64,000 bases of DNA from Knufia peltigerae (Eukaryota; Ascomycota; Eurotiomycetes; Chaetothyriales; Trichomeriaceae): positions 34,593 through 98,592 of the forward strand of contig JAPDRN010000121.1 in assembly GCA_030247855.1 (NCBI GenBank). Direction: 5' to 3'. Made by a program: the position numbers and the translations under genes. The notes below the pieces were generated by a model. The model saw only the letters and a program-made list of their open reading frames with translations, made no database searches and had not been told where the DNA came from. Positions 56,527 to 64,000 of the stretch are shown piece by piece. The first letter of the stretch is position 1; every line of letters begins with the position of its first letter.

Positions 56527-57477
56527 TTAGTAACTCATCTCTGCGGCCAGTCGAGCCTTGAAGGCCTCCGCGTGCCGTGTAAGTGTGCTCCGCCGGATCA
56601 AGGTCGTCTTGACGACAAAGGAATACCTATACCTAGACCACCGCCATTCGGTAACGGAACCTCCATGTTTGGCACTCATCTCGTCCAAGACCGTCTCGGC
56701 GTACCACCAACACATTTCTCGTCGAAACCTATAATGAGGCCGCCGTCGTGTCGTGGCGGCGAGGACACCGGCCAACTCGAACATGCTCGGCCTCGTCCGA
56801 CGGTCGTCGAACTCCAGGCTCAACAGAGGTAAAGGGAGCTTGTAGTGGTCCGACGGTGTCTCTCCCGAAGCCCAATCCCACCCGACGAGGACCCAATCTC
56901 CGTCCTCTTCGCGCCCTGCGGCGAGTCGGGTACGTCGACCGCTTCGGACGTCCTGCACGACGAACTGTAAAAACTCGTGCGAGAAGGGTGACGCGAGGGC
57001 CTTGATCCAGGTGATCGAGCAGACCTTCCAGTCGGCGAGATTTTCGGGGAGGTTCGACAAACGTCGGAGCCATTCTTGCGTGGACAACTTTCGATACGAG
57101 TTGAGAAGTTCGGGCACCCCCCCGCGATGAACGATCGGAGTCTTTTCAGACTCTGTCGTGTCGGAGACTTCCATTACCGACGAGGTGCTGGACAGTTTCG
57201 GCACCTCGAACGTGGTCGCCGCCGCCGGTGCCATCTCGAACGACCCTGCGTGGTAAAACAATCGCAGAAAGAGTAATACGATGGTGTTGAACCGACTTGA
57301 CCCGAATCGATGTCGTGGCAAGACCAAACACAGAGACATCTGCCTGGGGTGATGTTTGCCACAGGTGCAGATACCCACGACCGCACGGTGACCATGGTTG
57401 ACGCTGGTCGACCATCCCTTGCGCTTCACAGGGCGAGGATGGCGGAATGGGAGGAATTTGTGGGTGAGCGAGGCCAT
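56527..57477 (-). CDS. Conserved fungal protein, function unknown
   Basis: Intronless reading of 316 residues from the ATG at 57477; a second ATG at 57234 (MAPAAATTFEVPKL) gives 235 residues and may be the true start, because the first 80 residues are basic with a hydrophobic FNTIVLLFLRLFYHAG patch and look less conserved. The C-terminal part has WKVCSITWIKALASPFSHEFLQFVVQDV, RLAAGREEDGDWVLVGWDW and the Cys-Trp-Trp-Tyr-Ala motif REMCWWYAETVLDEM, which I recognise as typical of a widespread fungal family without known role (many paralogs in Agaricomycetes and Pezizomycetes). No catalytic motif, signal peptide or repeat visible. Not an enzyme I can name. Confidence 0.65.
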   Translation of the reverse strand: MASLTHKFLPFRHPRPVKRKGWSTSVNHGHRAVVGICTCGKHHPRQMSLCLVLPRHRFGSSRFNTIVLLFLRLFYHAGSFEMAPAAATTFEVPKLSSTSSVMEVSDTTESEKTPIVHRGGVPELLNSYRKLSTQEWLRRLSNLPENLADWKVCSITWIKALASPFSHEFLQFVVQDVRSGRRTRLAAGREEDGDWVLVGWDWASGETPSDHYKLPLPLLSLEFDDRRTRPSMFELAGVLAATTRRRPHYRFRREMCWWYAETVLDEMSAKHGGSVTEWRWSRYRYSFVVKTTLIRRSTLTRHAEAFKARLAAEMSY

Positions 57478-58544
57478 TGTGTGAGAACCCCACGAGGTCC
57501 AAAAGGCGTGTGATGTTGTAGAATATATACAATAACATACCTGGGTAAAAGGTCACCAGGATTTGAAGGGTCACGTATAGCTCCTCTGGCATAGCAAACA
57601 GAAGGAGGCTCGGGCTCGGTTTTCGAGCAATCATCTACCTCGGGCCAGTCACATCTCGCGACCACGTCCCGTGGGATTGCACATGTTCGCTCACGCGCGC
57701 CTTCCGAATATTGTCATGGTCGACGTGCACTCACCATCACTCCCCGAACATGACGAGACCGCGAAATGAGATTGGTCTGGTCTCGCGCGGTCGTATAAAA
57801 ATTGAGGGTTGAAGTTCGACGTAACCATTTGAAATATACAGTCGTAGACCGGGGGGCATCTTCGGTGGGAAATTGAACTACTGCGTACCACCTCACCAAA
57901 TTCATTAGCCAGACTTACCTCCAATGACGGAGCATGGATCATCGGCCGAGATGGGATGAAAGAAATACTACGATGAAGATCGAAGAGAAGGGTCGACTTC
58001 TAAATGACAGTTGCCGAAGTCGTCAACCTCTCTCTATGAACCCTTCGGCTCACTTGCCCTTTTCCAGTCTCAACACTCGGTGATAATAGAAAGCATGAGA
58101 TGAGAAGGTGGTGGCATTGTAGCTCACCACAAAGGCAATATTGCCCTTATGGCAGAGGCAGAATCTACAAAGAACGAGATAACAATGACAGTTTTCGGAG
58201 ATGGATCTGCCTATCGCATTAATGGAAGCAACCAGCTTCCAGTAGTGATACAACACCATATTCCACCCATTGCCCCCCAAGCTGATATACATAATGATGA
58301 ATCAATATTCCCTTGCCGTCGCCTGATGCAACATCGCATTCTTGCCAAGGGTATCGCTTTTATTGTCATGACCTCGTAAATTGATACAGTAACATGCTTG
58401 TACTTCTCGACCCACGCCGACCCGAAGGCAGTGCCTGTACCGAACCCCCGGGTTTCAAACGAGCCCCATTACTTGCATTGGCGCGGCAGGGCCTTCCCAA
58501 AGCCAACCTTCATCCGCCTCCACAATTTGCGGCAATGGCTTCGC
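57478..58544. other. Intergenic region
   Basis: About 1.1 kb with no convincing gene, repeat or RNA; open frames lack family features. Confidence 0.5.
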
Positions 58545-61500
58545 CTAGAAGCTCGCCATTTCCAACCATGTGCCGATGAATGCCAACTTTCCAAGATCAG
58601 CACTACTTTCCCATCCTTCTGGCTCATCGTCATCTATGGTCTTGCCTTTGATGCCCAGTGCCTTGCTAATCGCATCTTCAGGAACCATTCTCCGTCGCAG
58701 TTCTTCAAAGCTGAGTTTTGCTGGGCCGCCTCGCTCTTCTGCTTCGGCATCAATCTCGTCATGATGGCACCAGAGGTCGTACAGTGCCCTTGCTCGGACA
58801 GGATCGCCAGCGAAAGGATTGGGTTCTGACTCTGGGACGGGAGACGACTGCGGGAATTCGGAACTCGGGCGAAATTGTGGGAGAGTCGGGTCATGATAGG
58901 ACAGTTCCGAGCGCGACTCCTGATCCGATCCATTTGGCACGTTGTTTTGTTTCGGTAAACGATTCCCAAACATCAACTCTATATGATCGTCGGGATCGTG
59001 GACAGCAGTGGTGCGGATTTCGGGGATCACACTCGAGGCAGGTCTTGCTGTGTCATTTGTGATCTCATCAGCTTTCGTCGCAGATGCGTCTTTGAACAGC
59101 TCTTCAGTTCGGAGTCGATCAGCCGCTTGCAGTGCTTCATCCAGTCGTTCATCTGCAGCGGCTTCGAGGGTCTTCTTGTACTCGTACCTCTCCTTCGCGA
59201 ACGCATGGCGATTCAGTCTTGTATGGCAAGCTTCCAACCATTGGTCTTCTTTCTCCTTGAAGAGGGGATCTAGTAGCTCATTGAACCCCTGTTGTACAGC
59301 TTGATAAAGGATATCTTTACCAATATCAGCTTCCGCTTGCCCAAGCTCATAACTGCCCCATCGCTCATTGACGGGGATGCTCCTGGAGGAGGCGTTCGAT
59401 CGTGTTTCGTAATCTGTATCGATGGCACTATCATCGAAGCGCACCTTGGAAGACGACCGAGATCGTACAGACTGCCTTCTGGGACTTGTCGAGCCTTCAC
59501 CGCTGCTTTTCTTCAGGGCCGACGGCAGACCTTCATCATCAGAGCTGTCTGGTTCGGTGTATCCATGAGGCTTTGTCATTCCTTCTTCCTCATCTAGGTA
59601 AAACTGCCTGCGTCGCCATCGATCCTGAATCGCTTTTGTGCGTATAGATTGTTCCGCACGGTCGGCTTGGTTATCGAGACGTTCAGATTGAGCATAGAGC
59701 ACTCTTGTCCTGTCCAGAGAATCGGTGATCTCCTCCAGGGCTACTTCGCGTCCCAATGCTACGGCGACATCTTCTGCGGTTGGCGTCAAGGGAGGTGGCC
59801 AACCGTAAGTCTGTAAAGGCGGGTCCGGGCCACTGAATTCTGCTTCCGAGTTCTCGTCCACATCCTCCATTCCAGAGCGTATGAAGTTTTCGTCACCTGG
59901 CAGAAGCATAACAGGCTCGTCTTCTGGTTGGCTAGACCTGAATGACCTAAAGGGGTGACCTCGTGTCCTATTGCCGATGGCCAGGTTTCCGATGGCACGG
60001 AGACGATCCCCTTGCATCCCAGTCTCAAGCTGAAGAACACCACTGGGCCCGTTGGACAACTCAAGATCTCCGGTAGGTCTTTGCTCCTTGTCCTGCCCCG
60101 CTCTCGAAGCGTGACCATTGAGCGTACTACCACCGAAAGCAGCACTGATTGGGCGGCTACCGTGAACGACCTCGTGCTCCTCCTCTTCGTTGAGACCATA
60201 GTCCTTTTGTGCGTTAAACATTTCGCGACTCAGCTCTTTACTCAGGGCGTAATATGCACGAAACATGCGGAGAAAATCTTTTCTGTCCACGTAGCCGTCT
60301 GCATCAAGGTCGTAACCCTCGAAGATACGTTCCAATCTGGCGTAGCGTGACTTCTTCTGGAGACGAGCCAGGCCTTGTATGTATTCCTCGAACCCGATGA
60401 GTTCATTGTGGTCAGTATCGTAGAATGCAAAGATGCGATCGTAGATGAGATTCGCGGCGGACGGTCTATCAGCAGAAGAAGGAATGAAATACGAATCAAA
60501 GCCTTTCCGGTCGATTGCATATCCCAGACCAGTTGGGTCGGCAGGCCAGAAGCGTCCCGCGAGGCATTTGAACTGCTCGTAGAGTGCGTCCATCTCCGTA
60601 CGATCCATCTTCGTCTGCTCCAAAAGGGGCTTGGAGACGTTCTTGGGAAGAGAAGTGGGAAACGCATTGGGATCTCCTGGATACCAAGATGGCATCACCT
60701 GCTTGATGTCTCCCCTCGATGGCGCGGGGATACGTATCTTGAAGAAGACATGGCTGCTGGTATGGGCAGAGCCAGCCTCGCAGCTTTCGCACAGGTCGAA
60801 GTCGAAGCAGTTCGCACAATGGTAACGGATGCCTTGTATGGGGTGCGTGCCGCAGTTGTTGCACTCGACACCGCGGTGGATGTAGCCCTCTCTCCGTGCC
60901 TGCTCTCCGGCAATATGATATAGCAGGTCCAGCATATTTTGACTGCCCTCGGCATCGTCATCGTTGTTGCCAAACGAAACTTCACTATCCATATCGTCGT
61001 CTCCCGCTGGATTCCGTAGCGCCTGCAGAGCATCGCGTGGGGCCATGTCCTCGGTTGGCTCCTCAGATTGCACCGTGTCATAGTTTGGGCCGTTTGGTGG
61101 TGCCTCCAGTGGATTCCAATCCTCCGCCAGCTGAAATTTCCCCGCGTCGAAAGCCTTGACGACCTCATGAACGATTTCTTCATTCACTCCCAGGAGCTCG
61201 AGGCTCTGTGCGACAATGTAGGCATCTTCTCCTATGATGTATCCTTCTGGAAATTCTTCGCGGAGAAAGTTTTGGGTGAAGATGCCGTGGACATGCAGTC
61301 TCAGGCAGCCTTGTTGGTATGATGATAGAGGCTCGGGGGAATGTTGCACCAGATACTCTTGGATAGTTTGTAGATTGCATGGCAGCAAAACCAAATTGAT
61401 CCCTTCATTCTCCGAGGTTTCTGAGAAGAACCAGCTATTGCGATACTCTCCATAGCCTTCACCGAGTTGATTGCGGCGTCCTAGGTCATCAACAGCCCGT

Positions 61501-61718
61501 TGGGCGGGATCGTGGTGGAGGGGTCTGGGTGCAAAACCGGCACGCCAGCGACGTCGGTGTCGGGGTCGACGGACGGCGTTGCTGCGATGTAGGGTCTGCG
61601 ACTGGGTCGGTTCGAGGCGTGGGTTGGAGTTGTAGGTATATGCATAAAAAGCTACCGACAGAACTGTAGCGCCGGCCAATGCGAGGAGCAATGGCTTCCT
61701 GTAAGTGTAATCAGCCAT
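58545..61718 (-). CDS. ZZ zinc finger and EF-hand membrane-anchored protein
   Basis: Intronless, 1057 residues from the ATG of MADYTYRKPLLLAL. Upstream codons extend the frame only from GTG, so that start is rejected. Residues 8-27 (PLLLALAGATVLSVAFYAYT) are a single membrane anchor, leaving most of the protein in the cytosol or lumen. A ZZ-type finger sits at about 278-330: GVECNNCGTHPIQGIRYHCANCFDFDLCESCEAGSAHTSSHVFFKI, with the C-C...C-C pattern and two His. A helical GRFWPADPTGLGYAIDRKGFDSYF block precedes two EF-hands, DTDHNELIGFEEY and DLDADGYVDRKDF, both with good calcium ligands (about 431 and 469). The second half is charged, coiled-coil-like and disordered. Conserved across filamentous ascomycetes but, to my knowledge, without an established function; calcium-regulated scaffold is inference. 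Confidence 0.88.
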   Translation of the reverse strand: MADYTYRKPLLLALAGATVLSVAFYAYTYNSNPRLEPTQSQTLHRSNAVRRPRHRRRWRAGFAPRPLHHDPAQRAVDDLGRRNQLGEGYGEYRNSWFFSETSENEGINLVLLPCNLQTIQEYLVQHSPEPLSSYQQGCLRLHVHGIFTQNFLREEFPEGYIIGEDAYIVAQSLELLGVNEEIVHEVVKAFDAGKFQLAEDWNPLEAPPNGPNYDTVQSEEPTEDMAPRDALQALRNPAGDDDMDSEVSFGNNDDDAEGSQNMLDLLYHIAGEQARREGYIHRGVECNNCGTHPIQGIRYHCANCFDFDLCESCEAGSAHTSSHVFFKIRIPAPSRGDIKQVMPSWYPGDPNAFPTSLPKNVSKPLLEQTKMDRTEMDALYEQFKCLAGRFWPADPTGLGYAIDRKGFDSYFIPSSADRPSAANLIYDRIFAFYDTDHNELIGFEEYIQGLARLQKKSRYARLERIFEGYDLDADGYVDRKDFLRMFRAYYALSKELSREMFNAQKDYGLNEEEEHEVVHGSRPISAAFGGSTLNGHASRAGQDKEQRPTGDLELSNGPSGVLQLETGMQGDRLRAIGNLAIGNRTRGHPFRSFRSSQPEDEPVMLLPGDENFIRSGMEDVDENSEAEFSGPDPPLQTYGWPPPLTPTAEDVAVALGREVALEEITDSLDRTRVLYAQSERLDNQADRAEQSIRTKAIQDRWRRRQFYLDEEEGMTKPHGYTEPDSSDDEGLPSALKKSSGEGSTSPRRQSVRSRSSSKVRFDDSAIDTDYETRSNASSRSIPVNERWGSYELGQAEADIGKDILYQAVQQGFNELLDPLFKEKEDQWLEACHTRLNRHAFAKERYEYKKTLEAAADERLDEALQAADRLRTEELFKDASATKADEITNDTARPASSVIPEIRTTAVHDPDDHIELMFGNRLPKQNNVPNGSDQESRSELSYHDPTLPQFRPSSEFPQSSPVPESEPNPFAGDPVRARALYDLWCHHDEIDAEAEERGGPAKLSFEELRRRMVPEDAISKALGIKGKTIDDDEPEGWESSADLGKLAFIGTWLEMASF

Positions 61719-61928
61719 GATCTGGACATGATCGTGGTTCAACCAGCGATGTCCTGCCACGGGTTCGAGTCGTCAAGGTTGTTCAGTACTTGTAACTCAA
61801 GATGCGCAACGCAGGCCCATGAGCGAGCAGGGAATAATTTGGCGTATAAAGTCGTATGCTCCACCGTCCATTTGTGTAGGGTGGAGTTAAAGATTTTCAC
61901 AAGTAGCAATTTGCTTATTGCGGAGCTG

Positions 61929-61960
61929 TACTCCGTATTGAACTACCGTAGTACTCCGTA
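61929..61960. repeat. Paired TACTCCGTA nonamers
   Basis: Exact copies at 61929-61937 and 61952-61960, 14 bp apart, with CTACCGTAG between them. Confidence 0.8.
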
Positions 61961-63600
61961 CTAGGTAGGAATTCGTAGAAAGACGGTCAGATTACGGTTG
62001 TTCATGATTTGTATTATTCAAACCTATATCCACTGCACCACAGCATAATCTCAATGTGTTGTCAAGGTATTTACATGTTCTTGGGGATACATCCGTATGT
62101 AGAGCGGGAGTAGTCATCTGGGATCCACATTGAGCCTCCTTCTGCACAAAATGAATCCACCGACCCCCAATACCCCAGCCTCGCGCCCAAACATGGCAGC
62201 GAAGCACTTACATGGATCACCTGTGAAGAGTTCTTATCGAAACCAAGGGGGTAATTCAAAGCCCTTGTAACTCATGTTGTCAAGAAGGCCGCCGAAGCCA
62301 CCCGCTACACTTGTTAGGTAGTACCTAGGTACCGGTCGCTGTGGGAAGACTGACTAGTAGAAAGTCATACCCTACCGGCACAGGCTTTTGTTCCAGAGAC
62401 CCAACGTGTCTTGAGAGTTGCGAAAAGTGCTTCCCACAAGGATGTCGGAACACTCTTTGATAGAGACAGGAAAACTCGGCCAAAAGGTTGTACTTTGTAG
62501 GGAAGGGTTTTGAGGGACGTGTTACTTTGAGAGTAATTGGAGGTCAACAACCAATTACGGAGTGGTTTCTCAGAGTCTGTAGAAGACTAGACTGAAAGAT
62601 TTACTCCGTAAGAAGTGAAGGATTAGAGTGTAGAACATCAAGACGTCCATATAGGGAATATAATTCCACGATATGTGCATTGTGCGTGATTTACTACTCA
62701 TTTGTTACACAATAAACCAAAAGAACAAGTCGAGAGTTCAGCCACTCGCGCTAGAAAAAAAAGTTAAAAGTTAAAGTGGTACGATGGGTGCATGTACTAC
62801 AGTACTACAAGTAGGTAGTTACAGTACCACTGAGTCAGGTATCGGAGTATGGACTTAAGTCCATACGGCAAAGTCGAATAATATGAGATCATTGCTAGTC
62901 ACTCTTCGATACTTATCACTACCAAGGGAGGTGGTATTTTTTGGGTTGAGCAGGGAAGATTCCTTTGGTTGGTATGTACGAGCAGAACCCCTTTAGTCTG
63001 GGGAGAGTGTTTTTTGATAGAGCAGTTCGGGCCATTGCATTGTGTGTGTGTGGCGCAGCGAGCGGGAGAGGCGTGTCGATCTCTCTCCTTTTTTTTCTCG
63101 CTCATACAAATATTTAGTCCGTGCTTTGAAATATTAATACTTTCCGTATTCCGAACTCCGCCCATCTCACGAGTAGCTCGTAAAATTTGAAAAAAATGTC
63201 AGATCCCCTTTTTACTCCATATCCGTACCCAGATGTTTGTCCGATACGAGGAGCACACAGAGCCCCCCAATGATTGTTCGTGCTCCGTAGATACATACAA
63301 TACCTACCCCATTTATTCCGTTCAAATAAGATTCGACTTGAAATCGGCAACCCCGAAACGTGGCTCTGTCTCTTCCCCCACTTACCCAGTCCACACAAGT
63401 TCTAACCTACCTACAGTACCTACAATAGCATACCTGCCTACAGACAGTACCTTAATATGTACCCGTACTGTACATTTCCGTATGTGGATAGTGACCCACT
63501 TGACGAAGAAAGCGAGACGAAATCCCACGCTGGCCAGGTACTCCCGGTTACTGACACGAGCCTACCTACGACCCAACAGTTTAGATATTGGATCATGTTA

Positions 63601-63627
63601 TCATCATCATCATCATCATCATCATCA
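63601..63627. repeat. (CAT)n microsatellite
   Basis: Nine TCA/CAT units in a row, in intergenic DNA. Confidence 0.9.
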
Positions 63628-64000
63628 AGCCCTTTTTTTTCTAGTTGCTCCATAAGGACATTCCTGACGAGTCTCGAATGGGCTACGGGGTACGTACTGT
63701 ACTCTCACAAAACAGTATCGTGCAAGATACTCGACAGATCGACAGACTAACAAACACCAAGAAAAGAAAACTGATCCGATCAAGGACGACCACGTCAATT
63801 AGTCACTAACCAATTTGCAATAACCAATACTCATCGGCTATACGGAATCTTTTCTTTGTGCCCAACAAAGTTGAAAAAAGGAAAAAAAAGGACCTTCAGT
63901 CAGTCATGGACCAGGGTAAGTGCCGCAAGATTTATCCGGTCAAGGGGATAGATTAGGTACCGATACCAGGCAACCCTAGTCCAGCTGAACAAAAACAACC

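Larger units (their letters stand above)
61719..64000. other. Gene-poor right end with motif repeats
   Basis: 2.3 kb without a supported gene. It is AT-richer and crowded with short repeats: TACTCCGTA at 61929, 61952 and 62602, TTACGGAGTG at 62555, TACCTAGGTA near 62326, ACCTACC/GTAGGTA words near 62810-62820 and 63405-63440, and a (CAT)n tract at 63601-63627. At 63906 an ATG followed by GTAAGT within ten bases could be a tiny first exon of a gene running off the right edge, but this cannot be tested here. Confidence 0.55.

Noticed and set aside
61762..61775. B-box-like GGGTTCGAGTCGT, considered as part of a tRNA.
   Set aside because: No acceptor stem, A box or T-stem partner around it.

Overview
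This window looks like nuclear DNA of a filamentous ascomycete (Pezizomycotina). Its genes are split by short introns (about 45-160 bp) with GT...AG ends and CTAAC/CTGAC-like branch sites. It carries fungal-type genes: a microbial rhodopsin, an RTA1 protein, a bioF/bioDA pair, a HeLo-like pseudokinase and CSC1. It also has an intron-containing U6 snRNA gene. The exact genus cannot be read from the sequence; Eurotiomycetes/Chaetothyriales or a Dothideomycete relative would fit, but this is inference. There is no operon structure, integrated virus, transposon or CRISPR array. Most of the DNA is ordinary single-copy gene territory.

Layout. 1-8 kb: 3' end of a mercaptopyruvate sulfurtransferase, mitochondrial isoleucyl-tRNA synthetase, a proton-pump-type opsin with five exons, and a small secreted Cys/Thr-rich protein. 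8.9-16.1 kb: an accessory-looking stretch with a helical-domain pseudokinase (minus), facing away from an active kinase fused to ankyrin repeats (plus), then a multi-pass membrane protein of unknown function. 16.9-30 kb: F-box-like protein, short-chain dehydrogenase, GPI mannosyltransferase I (Gpi14), translin-associated factor X, RPEL-repeat protein, the MRN subunit Nbs1 and an RTA1-like membrane protein. 31.6-38 kb: membrane-anchored aspartyl-protease-like protein, methionine aminopeptidase 1, U6 snRNA, and bioF. 38.4-51 kb: bioDA fusion, F-box protein, CSC1-type channel, cytochrome c1 and Rsa4. 51-61.7 kb: MSH4, Arpc1, a conserved fungal protein and a ZZ/EF-hand protein. The last 2.2 kb is gene-poor.

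Genes that work together: bioF and bioDA lie head to head across about 410 bp and encode three of the four late biotin enzymes. Nbs1 and MSH4 act in double-strand-break repair and meiotic crossing-over but are unlinked. Otherwise neighbours are a mixture of housekeeping genes.

Highlights: (1) a U6 snRNA gene interrupted by a 53-bp mRNA-type intron directly after the ACAGAGA box, with a TATA box, an internal A-box-like element and a B box just downstream of its terminator; (2) a nonamer, TACTCCGTA (or its complement), found eight times and only in intergenic DNA; (3) a divergent pseudokinase / kinase-ankyrin pair; (4) an 18-nt microexon in TRAX; (5) an in-frame 63-nt intron ending in TAG that makes one F-box gene look like two. 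All splice models are read by eye from splice signals, frame and family conservation.
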